Positions 54,227 to 63,959 of a DNA stretch of 64,000 bases are shown here, one piece after another. Within the stretch, counting starts at the first letter, position 1. The number at the start of each line of letters is the position of its first letter. A program made the position numbers and the translations under genes. The notes under the pieces are model-generated. The model was not told the origin of the DNA and searched no databases. It was given only the letters and a program-made list of their open reading frames with translations. Source of the DNA: Hoylesella buccalis ATCC 35310 (GTDB lineage: Bacteria > Bacteroidota > Bacteroidia > Bacteroidales > Bacteroidaceae); assembly GCF_025151385.1 (NCBI RefSeq), contig NZ_CP102287.1:2480001-2544000 (forward strand), written 5' to 3'.

Positions 54227-56074
54227 TTAAGTCAGTAGTGATGCGGTTGGTTCAGCTGCTGATTTGGCCGTTTTCTGGTCCTCATGGATGAGTTTGAGCA
54301 GGTGTTCTACCGCCTCTTCCGTAGGGATGTTTTTCTCCACACAGGTTTGTTTTCTGTACAAAGAAACCTTTCCCGGGCCGGCACCTACATAGCCATAATC
54401 GGCATCAGCCATCTCTCCAGGACCGTTGACAATGCATCCCATGATGCCTATCTTGAGGCCTTTCATCTCTTTTGTGGCGTCTTTAATGCGCGCAATGGTC
54501 TGTTGTAGATCGTATAAGGTGCGTCCACAGCCCGGACAACTAATGTATTCGGTTTTGCTCATGCGCAGTCTTCCTGCCTGTAAGATATTGAATGCCGTTT
54601 CTTCCAATACGCTATCAGACAGTTTTCCATCGTTCATGAGCCAGATACCATCTGTCAATCCGTCAATCATCAATGCTCCCATGTCGGCCGACGCGTCCAG
54701 TTGGAAGTCGCTTTTCTCATCATGACGGTACATTTGAGCGAAGACTACGGGATTGTATACACCGTTGTTCATCATCTCGTGAACCAATGCTCGTTGGTCT
54801 CCTACCCTGTTTTGATGGTTGCTCATGCACACCACAACAATCTCGGGATGGGCTTTTAGGCACGCAACATATTCCTCTGTAGGCGTTCCGAACTGCAAAA
54901 CAAGGAACTTGATGTCCGACTTCATGCTACCAATGAATGGCATAGCCATGGCTGGAAAGATGGGATAGGTATGTTTTTCGCCATGATATTCGCTGTAATC
55001 AACGATATATTTCCGGTCTTCTGCATATTTAGGAACTTGGTTTCCCACGTAAATGTAGTCGGCCTTGCAGCCTTCATTCGAAGTAATGACAATGGGTACG
55101 TTGCTTCCACCGATGTTGCCAATTGCACGTGTTTTACGCCTTTCAGGGCGAAGATAGTTGAAATGTTTGTTGGGTTCTGCTGGAATTATCAGGTGTCCGG
55201 CACGCTTTGCGACGTAATCTACCAAGTATTTGGCCACAGGTATCTCACATTCGGGTTCTTCGGAAAGCGATACACGGATGGTGTCTCCGATGCCATCTGC
55301 CAATAAAGCACCGATTCCCACCGCGCTTTTGATGCGTCCGTCCTCGCCTTCTCCAGCTTCTGTCACGCCAAGGTGTAAGGGATAGTGCATGTCTTCCTTG
55401 TCCATTGTGTCGACAAGCAAGCGCATTGATTGCACCATCACTACCGTATTGCTTGCCTTGATGGAAATGACGACGTCGTGAAATTGCTGCTTTTTGCAGA
55501 TACGGAGAAACTCCATGCAACTTTCTACAATGCCTTCGGGCGTGTCACCGTATCGGTTTCGTATTCTATCCGATAGCGATCCGTGGTTTACCCCTATGCG
55601 AATGGCGGTGTGGTTGGCTTTACAAATATTGAGAAAAGGTACAAAGCGGTCTTCAATCTTTTTGAGTTCTCGCGCATATTCCTCGTCCGTGTACTCTAAT
55701 TGTATGAACTTTCTGGCGGGATCTACATAATTTCCCGGGTTAATGCGTACCTTCTCGGTATGCTGTGCGGCCACGTCAGCCACGTTAGCATTAAAGTGTA
55801 CGTCGGCTACCAATGGTGTGTCATACCCTTTGGCATGCAATCCGTCATGGATGTTCTTCAGGTTTTCAGCCTCTCTCCTACCCTGTGTGGTGAGTCGTAC
55901 CAATTCTCCGCCAGCCTGAATGATGCGTTCTGCTTGCTCAATGCACGCCTCCGTGTCATTCGTGTCGGTTGTGGTCATCGATTGGATGCGTACCGGATTA
56001 TCGCCACCCATATCGATATTACCTACATGTACTACGTTCGATTTACGGCGTTGATAATTAAAAAGATCTGTCAT
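54227..56074 (-). CDS. ispG: (E)-4-hydroxy-3-methylbut-2-enyl-diphosphate synthase
   Basis: A 615-residue [4Fe-4S] enzyme of the MEP isoprenoid pathway that converts MEcPP to HMBPP. The N-terminal TIM barrel starts NVVHVGNIDMGGDNPVRIQS. The iron-sulfur cysteines are in ISCPGCGRTLYD and GIMGCIVNGPGEMADADYG. The length shows the large form with an extra domain of about 200 residues in the middle, typical of Bacteroidetes and plants. Last gene of a minus-strand run from 59654. Confidence 0.97.
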   Translation of the reverse strand: MTDLFNYQRRKSNVVHVGNIDMGGDNPVRIQSMTTTDTNDTEACIEQAERIIQAGGELVRLTTQGRREAENLKNIHDGLHAKGYDTPLVADVHFNANVADVAAQHTEKVRINPGNYVDPARKFIQLEYTDEEYARELKKIEDRFVPFLNICKANHTAIRIGVNHGSLSDRIRNRYGDTPEGIVESCMEFLRICKKQQFHDVVISIKASNTVVMVQSMRLLVDTMDKEDMHYPLHLGVTEAGEGEDGRIKSAVGIGALLADGIGDTIRVSLSEEPECEIPVAKYLVDYVAKRAGHLIIPAEPNKHFNYLRPERRKTRAIGNIGGSNVPIVITSNEGCKADYIYVGNQVPKYAEDRKYIVDYSEYHGEKHTYPIFPAMAMPFIGSMKSDIKFLVLQFGTPTEEYVACLKAHPEIVVVCMSNHQNRVGDQRALVHEMMNNGVYNPVVFAQMYRHDEKSDFQLDASADMGALMIDGLTDGIWLMNDGKLSDSVLEETAFNILQAGRLRMSKTEYISCPGCGRTLYDLQQTIARIKDATKEMKGLKIGIMGCIVNGPGEMADADYGYVGAGPGKVSLYRKQTCVEKNIPTEEAVEHLLKLIHEDQKTAKSAAEPTASLLT

Positions 56075-56089
56075 GAGTACACGTTTCTC

Positions 56090-56605
56090 TTAGTTAGTCT
56101 TGTATTCGTAATCTTTTATTTGTGCCAAATCAGCATTTGCTTTCGTGATTTTGGCACCCAATCCAGCTTTATGATCTTTGATTTTTTGCGCAATCGCTTC
56201 GTCTGTCAGTGCCAACATCTCCACCGCAAGGATAGCAGCGTTCATGGAAGCGTTAACTCCTACCGTGGCAACTGGAATGCCCGGTGGCATCTGTATGATG
56301 CTGAGCATGGCGTCTAAGCCATCCAGCATCCCTTTAATAGGAACGCCGATGACGGGCAATGTGGTGTTGGCGGCAATCACACCAGGCAGTGCAGCAGCCA
56401 TTCCGGCAGCGGCTATAATTACTTTGATACCTCTGTTTGCGGCCTCTTTGGCAAACTCTTCAACGGCAGCAGGCGTGCGGTGAGCCGACAAAGCGTTTAC
56501 TTCAAAGGGTATTTTTAGGTCGTTTAGAAACTTACATGCTTTCTCCATGACTGGGAGATCGCTTGTGCTACCCATGATGATGCTTACTAATGGTTTCATA
56601 TTCAT
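56090..56605 (-). CDS. purE: N5-carboxyaminoimidazole ribonucleotide mutase
   Basis: A 171-residue class I PurE of purine synthesis. [16 protein letters not shown] (about 9-24), [27 protein letters not shown] and [17 protein letters not shown] are signature segments. It sits 15 bp upstream of ispG. Confidence 0.97.
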   Translation of the reverse strand: MNMKPLVSIIMGSTSDLPVMEKACKFLNDLKIPFEVNALSAHRTPAAVEEFAKEAANRGIKVIIAAAGMAAALPGVIAANTTLPVIGVPIKGMLDGLDAMLSIIQMPPGIPVATVGVNASMNAAILAVEMLALTDEAIAQKIKDHKAGLGAKITKANADLAQIKDYEYKTN

Positions 56606-56625
56606 ATTGTTTTAAGAGTTTGATT

Positions 56626-57246
56626 TCAAATCATTGAGATTATATAGAAGGCGGATATCAGACCCACAATGAATCCAACGTTCACCTGTGAAAGTGTGTG
56701 TTGCTTGAGAATGATGCGGCTCGACCCCACCAATCCTGCGAACAAGATGGCCAAACAGAGCCACCAAGTAGGATTGAAGTGAAACAACAAGGCAAACGAC
56801 ATCAATGCGCCTGTTACGCCACCGATGGCTGCCGAGTGGGTAGATATCTTCCACCAGACGTTGATGAGCGCACAGATAATCTGGATGGCGAGTGCCGTGA
56901 TGAGGATACTGCTGATGAAATGTGGGATGTGATACAGGTTCATGATGTAGTAACATGCGAAGTAACACACAATCGAGATAATGTAAGGCACCATTCGTCG
57001 CTCCTTCATTCCCAGCTCGTGTAGTGTCCATCCCTGGTATTTTCGATATAGGTGTATCAACAAGGTTGGCAGCAATACAGTGAAAAGATACACCATCATG
57101 ATGACAGTCAGCTTGTAATACCAAGGAACCAACCTGTTGAGATAACTCAACATGAATAGTGCTACCAACCCAAGCACGGGCAGATAGAAAGGTGTGAAGA
57201 CGATGCTAATCGTCCGAGCGGCCAAAATAATGTTCTTTTCTTTCAT
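56626..57246 (-). CDS. PAP2-like membrane phosphatase
   Basis: A 206-residue protein with about six transmembrane helices. The late part has STHSAAIGGVTGALMS and VGSSRIILKQHTLSQV, positions equivalent to the SGH and SR...H motifs of PAP2 phosphatases, though the first is STHS. Such enzymes dephosphorylate lipid pyrophosphates. Located between rpoN and purE on the same strand. Confidence 0.8.
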   Translation of the reverse strand: MKEKNIILAARTISIVFTPFYLPVLGLVALFMLSYLNRLVPWYYKLTVIMMVYLFTVLLPTLLIHLYRKYQGWTLHELGMKERRMVPYIISIVCYFACYYIMNLYHIPHFISSILITALAIQIICALINVWWKISTHSAAIGGVTGALMSFALLFHFNPTWWLCLAILFAGLVGSSRIILKQHTLSQVNVGFIVGLISAFYIISMI

Positions 57247-57253
57247 ATTGTGT

Positions 57254-57280
57254 CATCCGCAGGTTGTATCTTTGCGGATG
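57254..57280. terminator. CATCCGCA/TGCGGATG hairpin between rpoN and PAP2
   Basis: 8-bp perfect inverted repeat (57254-57261 / 57273-57280). The T-run is on the plus-strand side (GTTTTTTC), so it does not look like a normal terminator for the minus-strand genes; it might modulate transcription between rpoN and the next gene. Confidence 0.4.
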
Positions 57281-57327
57281 GTTTTTTCTTCATGTTTTAG
57301 CGTCATTAATGACAAACGATGTGTCAA

Positions 57328-58821
57328 TTATTCTTTCCTAAGCCGGGCAACCGATAACCCTAATTGTTCTCTGTACTTGGCTACGGTGCGTCGGGCTACG
57401 GGAAATCCCATCTTTTTCAGTTCCTTGGCCAGCGCCTCATCACTGAACGGCTTGCGTTTGTCCTCGTGGTCGATTATTTCTTTCAGTGTCAGTTTGATTT
57501 TCCGGGTAGAGAGTTCTTCCCCATCTTCGGTGGTATAGCTGTCGGTGAAGAAGAATCTGAGCGGGAAAGTGCCCCATTTCGTCTGTGCATACTTGATGTT
57601 GCTTACGCGCGAGATGGTAGAGATATCCAGTTCGGTCTTATCGGCAATGTCTTTCAGAATCATGGGTTTGAGGTCTGACTCGTCACCGTCGATGAAGAAC
57701 TTACGCTGCCAGTCTATAATCGCTTTCATCGTTATGTACAGCGTATGTCGGCGTTGTTTGATGGCATCGATGAACCCTTGCGCCTTGTCTACTTTCTGTT
57801 TGGCGTACAACAGCGCTTCCTTTTCCTGCCGGTTCATATTCTCCTTGTTGTTTTTGTAGGTGTCTACCATGTCGGAAAACGATGGAGAGATGGTCAGTTG
57901 TGGAATTTTTCCTTGGTTCAGTGTGAACGAAATGTTGTTGTTATCATCCACGTCGATGATAAAGTCGGGCGTGATTTGCTGGACGTTCCTGCCCATGGTC
58001 TCGCCCATTGATGCGCCGGGTTTGGGATTGAGCTTACGTATTTCTTCTTGAACCGCTTGCAGTTGCAAGTCGGATAGTTTGAGGTTGGCCTGTATTTTGT
58101 CCCAATGTTTCTTGGTGAACGCGTCAAACTGGCGAGTCACTACTTGCTGCAAGATGTCTTTGAGTTTGCTCTCTGGACGCCTTTCCACCTGCAACAGCAG
58201 ACACTCTTGCAGCGACCTGGCGCCGATGCCCGCAGGGTCGAACCCTTGCAGAATATACAACACCTCCTCTATTTGCGTGGGCGTGACGTCGATGTTGTGG
58301 TAAATGGCCAGTTCGTCACTAATCGATTCTATATCCTTTCGCAGGTAACCGTCATCGTCGAGCGAACCGATGAGGTATTCCATCACGTCTTTTTGCGTGT
58401 CCGTGAGGTTCTCCATCATCATCTGCTCTTTCAGTTTGTCGTAGAAAGATTTGGTGTCTCCGTAGACAATCTCCTCATAGTCGGCGTTGTCTTGCGGATG
58501 ATAGGCTCCGTAAGCGTCAGGCATCTCGTCGTCCCTGCCGATGTTTTCCAGGGCTTTGTCCAATGCTTCTTCGCGCTCTTCGCGTTCAGTTCGCTCGGCA
58601 AAATCTTCCTCGCGTTCGTCCCGGCCATCCGTTTCATCCTCATAGCGTTCCTCCCCTTCGGCTTTCTCCAACGCCGGATTGTCATCCAATTCGGCGTTGA
58701 CGCTCTCCTCCAGTTCGGTCAATGGCATCTCCAACAGCTTCACTTGCAACATTTGTTGCTGCGAGAGTCGCTGTACCTGCTGTTGTCGTTGCTCTTGAGT
58801 CTGTATGAGTTTGTTGGCCAT
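57328..58821 (-). CDS. rpoN: RNA polymerase sigma-54 factor
   Basis: I start at ATG 58821 (MANKLIQTQEQRQQQVQRLS); the 60 codons upstream are not protein-like. 497 residues. Region I is Gln/Leu-rich, region II is strongly acidic (EEREEALDKALENIGRDDEM), and the RpoN box ARRTVAKYRE lies near the C-terminus, which recognises the -24 element. It would need AAA+ activators, none of which is in this window. Confidence 0.96.
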   Translation of the reverse strand: MANKLIQTQEQRQQQVQRLSQQQMLQVKLLEMPLTELEESVNAELDDNPALEKAEGEERYEDETDGRDEREEDFAERTEREEREEALDKALENIGRDDEMPDAYGAYHPQDNADYEEIVYGDTKSFYDKLKEQMMMENLTDTQKDVMEYLIGSLDDDGYLRKDIESISDELAIYHNIDVTPTQIEEVLYILQGFDPAGIGARSLQECLLLQVERRPESKLKDILQQVVTRQFDAFTKKHWDKIQANLKLSDLQLQAVQEEIRKLNPKPGASMGETMGRNVQQITPDFIIDVDDNNNISFTLNQGKIPQLTISPSFSDMVDTYKNNKENMNRQEKEALLYAKQKVDKAQGFIDAIKQRRHTLYITMKAIIDWQRKFFIDGDESDLKPMILKDIADKTELDISTISRVSNIKYAQTKWGTFPLRFFFTDSYTTEDGEELSTRKIKLTLKEIIDHEDKRKPFSDEALAKELKKMGFPVARRTVAKYREQLGLSVARLRKE

Positions 58822-58997
58822 TACTGTATATCCAATCTCTTCTGATGATGTTCGTGCGCGTTCTTCATGTACTGTTGACGCACATGCAAAAATACAAAAG
58901 ATATTCTTATAATCCGCTTCTTTTGGGGGTAATTTTCCAAGATTGCGCTGCTGGCAGGTTCGCTTTCGGTTGGCGCACGCTAAGAAAGCGTCATTCA

Positions 58998-59654
58998 TCA
59001 ATCCTTAAAATAATCCTTGAGCTGTGCGGCCAGTGCGGCCAGGTGTTCCGGATTGGCGTTGCCATAACGCTGCCAAATGTCCTGACAGGGTACAAGCAGC
59101 GGATGAATCATCATGTCATCACGATTCAGGTATGGGTCACAGAACTTGAAAACCGTCATCACTTCCACGATTTTGCCTGGTTTCAGGCGCATCAATTTGG
59201 CCAGACTGACAATCTCGGGTGTTTCGGCTACCATGGTAATAGGTACGAGCCTGAAATACAAATCCAAGATGATGATGAGCATTATCGGTGTGAGTTCCGC
59301 GTCAGCCGCAAGCGGTTTAAAGTCGTGTTCAAATGATTCGTTCACCTCTACCCCATCGTAAAACGACGCAGCTTGTCCAAATCCCCGCATCTTTCTCAGC
59401 AACTTAACCCCACGAGCCAATTTGCTGGGGTGCTCGGCATACTCGTTCCACAGCTTTTCCAAGCGTGGCGTGTCCAGTCGTCTCAGCCGAAACATCTGCT
59501 CGTATAAGGTCTGTGGCGGTATGTGTAGCTCCAGGCAAAGGTCAACCATGGCGCGCGAATACAAAGCTTTCACGCCAATAGGCTTCTTCAGGTACAGTTG
59601 CATCAACAGCAACCAATAGTCGTCCGACCATTCATTGGGTATTGACATGATCAT
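58998..59654 (-). CDS. Conserved hypothetical helical protein
   Basis: A 218-residue, mostly helical soluble protein, starting MIMSIPNEWSDDYW (59648 is an alternative start). The stretch LARGVKLLRKMRGFGQA has a helix-hairpin-helix flavour, but no catalytic motif is visible. First gene of the rpoN run, with a good promoter upstream (59733-59763). Function unknown. Confidence 0.75.
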   Translation of the reverse strand: MIMSIPNEWSDDYWLLLMQLYLKKPIGVKALYSRAMVDLCLELHIPPQTLYEQMFRLRRLDTPRLEKLWNEYAEHPSKLARGVKLLRKMRGFGQAASFYDGVEVNESFEHDFKPLAADAELTPIMLIIILDLYFRLVPITMVAETPEIVSLAKLMRLKPGKIVEVMTVFKFCDPYLNRDDMMIHPLLVPCQDIWQRYGNANPEHLAALAAQLKDYFKD

Positions 59655-59732
59655 TCATTGTTTTGACAAAAAGAGCATGCGCAGTTTGCAAGGATGCGTG
59701 TTTTACACAGTTGCTGCAAAAACTCTTTGAGG

Positions 59733-59763
59733 CAAAGATAACATAACTTTTGCAAAGCATCAA
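59733..59763 (-). promoter_or_regulatory. Promoter of the rpoN-ispG run
   Basis: TTG (59761-59763), 20 nt, TATCTTTG (59733-59740) on the minus strand; exact consensus. Confidence 0.72.
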
Positions 59764-59771
59764 GTAAACGC

Positions 59772-59802
59772 TTTGCTTTTTCTTGCAAAAGCATTACTTT
59801 TG
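59772..59802 (+). promoter_or_regulatory. Promoter of the acid phosphatase gene
   Basis: TTTG (59772-59775), 19 nt, TACTTTTG (59795-59802). Its -33 box is only 8 bp from that of the divergent minus-strand promoter. Confidence 0.72.
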
Positions 59803-59830
59803 CATCATTCATGAATCAATAGTTACCACG

Positions 59831-61123
59831 ATGAACAAAACTTTAATCATCCTGTCTTTGTGCTTTTGTTGGATTACCTCCAACGCTCAACTTTCTAAAA
59901 CCGAGATTCGCAACAACCCTTTGTTGGCTGCCAACGGCTATTACGCTTATCCTGGTCCGCTCAAACCGCAGCTCACGCCCGCACCAAAGGGATATGTTCC
60001 GTTTTACATCAGTCATTATGGACGGCACGGTTCGCGCTATCTCATTGACCCAAACGATTACAACAGTCCGCTTCGCACGCTGCAACAGTCCGACAGCCTG
60101 GGAAAACTCACCTCTTTGGGCAAGGAGGTGTTGCGCAAAGTAACCCTGATTTGCAACGAGTCGAAAGGCCGATTGGGCGAGCTAACCTTACGCGGAGCCG
60201 AGCAACATCAGCAGATAGCGCGCCGCATGTTCGAGCGTTTTCCGGAAGTGCTGAGTGGAAAAATAAACGTAGATGCCAAGAGCAGCACCGTTATTCGCTG
60301 CATCTTGTCCATGGAAAATGCGTTGCAGCAGCTGGCAAAGCTCAATCCTCAACTGCACATCACGCACGATGCCAGTGCGTATGACATGCCCTATTTGGTG
60401 TATGGCGACACGGCTTTGCACAAATACAAAATGCCCGGAAACGTAAAAGATATCTACGAGGCCTTTGCCAAGCGACATGACAACCATGTAGGAGTGATGA
60501 ACCGAATTTTCAAGGATGAAAGCTATTGGCGTGAACACGTCGACGCAACACGATTAAACACCCAACTTTACAACCTTGCCAGCAACGTGCAGAGCACCGA
60601 ACTGCGCCACCAGCTGTCGCTCTTAGATCTCTTTACTCACGACGAGTTGTATGATGCTTGGCTCAAAACCAATGCGTGGTGGTACATCAACTATGGGCCG
60701 TCGCCCTTGAATGGCGCTGTTCAGCCCTATTCGCAACGCATGTTGCTGCGCCGCATCATCACCGATGCCGACAGTTGCGTGGCTCTCTCCCACCCCGGCG
60801 CAACGCTTCGTTACGGACACGACACGATGGTGATGCCCCTGGTGTGCCTGTTAGACATCAATGGTTACGGCAAACAGATTGAGGATTTGGAGCGTTTGGA
60901 TGATGAGAATTGGCTGGATTACCGCATCTTCCCCATGGCCTGCAACCTACAGTTTGTGTTCTATCGCTCGCAAGCGCATCCACACGACATCCTCGTGAAG
61001 GTGCTTCTGAACGAAGACGAAACCACTCTACCCCTCCCGACCGACATCGCTCCCTATTATCATTGGGACGACTTTAAGACTTATTATCTGAACAAAATAG
61101 ATCAATTTCAAACCAAGAAGTAG
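59831..61123 (+). CDS. Secreted histidine acid phosphatase (MINPP/phytase-like)
   Basis: From ATG 59831 (MNKTLIILSLCFCW) the product has 430 residues with a signal peptide ending near SNAQ. RHGSR (65-69) supplies the phosphohistidine and phosphate-binding arginines, and HD (330-331, in RYGHDTMV) the proton donor. The order of motifs and size fit the bacterial multiple-inositol-polyphosphate phosphatase group; other phosphate esters are possible. Likely periplasmic or surface exposed. Confidence 0.85.
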   Translation: MNKTLIILSLCFCWITSNAQLSKTEIRNNPLLAANGYYAYPGPLKPQLTPAPKGYVPFYISHYGRHGSRYLIDPNDYNSPLRTLQQSDSLGKLTSLGKEVLRKVTLICNESKGRLGELTLRGAEQHQQIARRMFERFPEVLSGKINVDAKSSTVIRCILSMENALQQLAKLNPQLHITHDASAYDMPYLVYGDTALHKYKMPGNVKDIYEAFAKRHDNHVGVMNRIFKDESYWREHVDATRLNTQLYNLASNVQSTELRHQLSLLDLFTHDELYDAWLKTNAWWYINYGPSPLNGAVQPYSQRMLLRRIITDADSCVALSHPGATLRYGHDTMVMPLVCLLDINGYGKQIEDLERLDDENWLDYRIFPMACNLQFVFYRSQAHPHDILVKVLLNEDETTLPLPTDIAPYYHWDDFKTYYLNKIDQFQTKK

Positions 61124-61243
61124 CCGAAGGTGATCCGTTTTTACGGTTGTCAAACGCTTGTAAAGAAACAATATTTTTGTTAAGATAAATGAAAAAATAG
61201 TGACAATAATGGTATCTTTACCATGCGATTACCATATTTTGTC

Positions 61244-61251
61244 TATTTTTG
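61244..61251 (+). promoter_or_regulatory. -7 element of the small Cys/His protein gene
   Basis: TATTTTTG fits the -7 consensus, 33 bp before the first plausible ATG (61285). No exact -33 element. Confidence 0.4.
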
Positions 61252-61284
61252 CGTACTAAAGATAGTAAGGTTATTTTAGTGCGA

Positions 61285-61611
61285 ATGATGACAAGAAGGA
61301 TGAAACGCAGATTGATGGCGTGGATGATGGTGCTTACCTTCATCTCGGCTCTTCTTGTTAAAGACGTTCATGCGCACAGCATAAATGTACAGCACTTAGA
61401 CCAAACAGAGCAACATCAACCCACAGTACAGGCGTATTGTTACATTTGTAACTTTGACCTGTGCAAGATGAGCATGCCCAAACTCTTTGTTTGGCAGTCT
61501 GTGTTGCTTGTAAAGCGTATTGTTAAACCGCTATTTACAACACAAATCGTTTATCGTGAACCGCTTGCGGTAAACGCGCATTCGCCACCTTTTTTAATTC
61601 ATAATTCTTAA
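61285..61611 (+). CDS. Small exported protein with Cys/His motifs
   Basis: From ATG 61285 (MMTRRMKRRLMAWMMVLTFI) the product has 108 residues with a signal-anchor ending at AHA. The mature part has HSINVQHLDQTEQHQ and AYCYICNFDLCK, a Cys/His cluster that could bind a metal. It is encoded just upstream of a TonB-dependent receptor, a common arrangement in Bacteroidetes. No named family recognised. Confidence 0.6.
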   Translation: MMTRRMKRRLMAWMMVLTFISALLVKDVHAHSINVQHLDQTEQHQPTVQAYCYICNFDLCKMSMPKLFVWQSVLLVKRIVKPLFTTQIVYREPLAVNAHSPPFLIHNS

Positions 61612-61683
61612 TTCATAATTCATAATTCGGAGGAGAGAGACTTCTTTCGGCTGAAGAATGATGATATTCATACCCCTGTTTTA
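61612..61683. repeat. TAATTCATAATTC short tandem repeats
   Basis: Several imperfect copies of TTAATTCATAATTC follow the small protein's stop codon, ending near 61628. No gene or clear hairpin. Confidence 0.5.
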
Positions 61684-61811
61684 TGCAAAGATAGTACGAG
61701 CTGAACGCAATCAAACTTGTTTGTAATTGCTGAGGCGATGCCTATCTTATTGAAAAATAGTGCAAACTGAAGGCCATTCAATCATGATTGGATGGCTGTG
61801 TCGGTGCCTAT
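61684..61811 (+). repeat. Two tandem diverged copies of an intergenic repeat
   Basis: Copy 1 (about 61684-61753) runs AAAGATAGTACGAGCTGAAC ... AATTGCTGAGGCGATGCCTATCTTA; copy 2 (about 61754-61822) runs AAAATAGTGCAAACTGAAGG ... GATGGCTGTGTCGGTGCCTAT. The shared skeleton (ATAGT.C.A.CTGA, then G.CTG and TGCCTAT) shows a duplication just upstream of the receptor gene. Confidence 0.5.
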
Positions 61812-61836
61812 TGAATGAAAAGGAGAAATTATACAA

Positions 61837-63957
61837 ATGAATAAAAAGGAAAAACTATGGCTTATCATCCTATTGTCGTGTATGTTGATGAGCAATAGAA
61901 CGTTGGTGAGTGCGCAGGATATTGAACACATACCTCGGCAACATCTAAAAGATACCATTACTTTGGGCGAGGTAGTGGTGAAGAGTAAGCGACAAATTGT
62001 TACGCCCAACAGTGTGAGTGCCACACTCACTCAAGATGATATTGCCCGTGCCGCGGGTAAGTCTTTGGCGTCGATGTTAGAGAACGTCAGTGGGGTGAGC
62101 ATGCTTCAGACGGGTTCCAACGTTGCCAAACCCGTGATACACGGCATGTATGGCAACCGAATATTGGTAGTGAGCCGAGGCGCTAAGCTTACCGGACAGC
62201 AGTGGGGGATAGACCATGCGCCGGAAATCGACAAGAATGCCTTCAACGACGTGGTGGTTGTGAAAGGCTCTGAGTCGGTAAGATATGGCGCTGAGGCATT
62301 GGGTGGTATCATCTTGATGAATGCCAAACCCTTGCCGTATGGCGCTCCTCAGATGCAAGCCGACGTGATGAGCTACTATGGAAGCAACGGACGGCAGATG
62401 GGAACGGTAGGATACATGCAGGGAACGATGCCTTTTAACCGCCAAATAGCGTGGAGCTTGCAAGGCACTTTTGAACACTCGGGCGACCGAAGTACGGCGG
62501 CTTATCTGCTTAACAACACGGGCATGCGGCAACGCAACGCCGTTTTTTCGCTTGGATACCAGCACAACCAGTGGCGCATTGAGACGGGTTACAGCTTGTT
62601 TTGGCAGAAAATGGGGGTGATGCGTAGTGCGCAAATGGGCAACGAGCAGTTGCTGCAAGAGCGCATCAGGATAGGGCAACCGGTTGAGTTTACGCCTTTT
62701 ACCTATCAAATAGATTATCCCTTTCAGCGCGTGGCGCATCATACCGCCTTTGTCAATGTTTATTATCAGCCCAGTAGGCGCGTGAAATGCAGTTGGCAAA
62801 CCACCTATCAAGCCGACGACAGGCGTGAAAATCGCATCCGTCGCATGAACCATTCGGACATCCCTTCGGTTAGTCTTTTCTTGCAATCACTGCAATCACA
62901 ATGGCATTGGAGTAAACTGTCTGACCGTTGGAAGACAGAGTGGGGGGCGCAAGGTATGCTCATGAAGAATAGTAATGAGCGTGGAACGGGAGTGGTACCT
63001 GTAATACCCAACTATACAGAGACCACCCTTGGTGCTTATGCGTTGCGCAAATATCTGGGCGATACATGGGGTGTAGAGGGCGGAACAAGGTTTGATTACC
63101 AGCTTACCCGTGCCGATGGTTACGATTGGACCGGGCATCGATACGGCGGAAGCAGGCACTTTGAGAACGTTACCTTTACGCTTGGGGCACATCAGCATTT
63201 TACCAAACAACTGACACTTGCCTCGAACGTGGGCATGGCATGGCGCGCACCACACGTTTACGAACTGTTTAGTAATGGCAACGAGCTAAGCTCTGGCATG
63301 TTTGTGCGTGGCGACTCCACGCTCCGTTCAGAGCAGAGTTACAAGTGGGTGACCTCACTCAGCTACGCCAACACATGGGTGCAAGCCCGGGTGGATGGAT
63401 ATGTGCAATGGATTAATCATTACATTTACGATTATCCTACGCACGAGAACATCGTCGTAGTGTCTGGAGCATACCCCGTATTTCAATACGTTCAGACCAA
63501 TGCCTTGTTTCGTGGAGTGGATGTAGATGCGCATTTTTACCCCTTGCGTACGATTGATTATCGCGTGTTTGCATCATGGATATGGGCAAACGAACAACGA
63601 ACCAAGGCGTATTTGCCGTACATTCCGTCGTTTAAGCTCACACAACAACTGTCGTGGAAGCCTGCTGTCAGTGGGGCTTGGCATCCTTCTGTGGGCATTG
63701 AACATCGCTATGTAGCCAAACAACGCAGGTTTAATGCGGCTACCGATCTAACAGATGATACGCCTGCGGCATACCATTTGGTGGGCTTTAACTGTGGTGT
63801 TACCTGGAAAATGCCTCACCATCAACAACTATCCTTGTTGTTCGAAGGAACCAATGTGTTGAATCAATTGTATAAGGAGTACACCAATCGAAGTCGTTAT
63901 TATGCACACGACTTGGGTAGGGACATTCGTTGTACCCTTCGCTGGAAGTTTAATTGA
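61837..63957 (+). CDS. TonB-dependent receptor
   Basis: A 706-residue receptor with signal peptide (MNKKEKLWLIILLSCMLMSN ... SAQ). Plug: LGEVVVKSKRQIVTPNSVSA, then PVIHGMYGNRILVV, GQQWGIDHAPEID and VVVVKGSESVRYGAEALGG, a plug type shared with ZnuD-like receptors. The barrel ends with RCTLRWKFN (aromatic C-terminus). No SusD gene follows within the window. Metal or metal-complex uptake is an inference from plug type and the Cys/His-rich protein upstream. Confidence 0.88.
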   Translation: MNKKEKLWLIILLSCMLMSNRTLVSAQDIEHIPRQHLKDTITLGEVVVKSKRQIVTPNSVSATLTQDDIARAAGKSLASMLENVSGVSMLQTGSNVAKPVIHGMYGNRILVVSRGAKLTGQQWGIDHAPEIDKNAFNDVVVVKGSESVRYGAEALGGIILMNAKPLPYGAPQMQADVMSYYGSNGRQMGTVGYMQGTMPFNRQIAWSLQGTFEHSGDRSTAAYLLNNTGMRQRNAVFSLGYQHNQWRIETGYSLFWQKMGVMRSAQMGNEQLLQERIRIGQPVEFTPFTYQIDYPFQRVAHHTAFVNVYYQPSRRVKCSWQTTYQADDRRENRIRRMNHSDIPSVSLFLQSLQSQWHWSKLSDRWKTEWGAQGMLMKNSNERGTGVVPVIPNYTETTLGAYALRKYLGDTWGVEGGTRFDYQLTRADGYDWTGHRYGGSRHFENVTFTLGAHQHFTKQLTLASNVGMAWRAPHVYELFSNGNELSSGMFVRGDSTLRSEQSYKWVTSLSYANTWVQARVDGYVQWINHYIYDYPTHENIVVVSGAYPVFQYVQTNALFRGVDVDAHFYPLRTIDYRVFASWIWANEQRTKAYLPYIPSFKLTQQLSWKPAVSGAWHPSVGIEHRYVAKQRRFNAATDLTDDTPAAYHLVGFNCGVTWKMPHHQQLSLLFEGTNVLNQLYKEYTNRSRYYAHDLGRDIRCTLRWKFN

Positions 63958-63959
63958 GA

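Noticed and set aside
62077..62886. 269-codon minus-strand frame
   Set aside because: Antisense to the TonB-dependent receptor.
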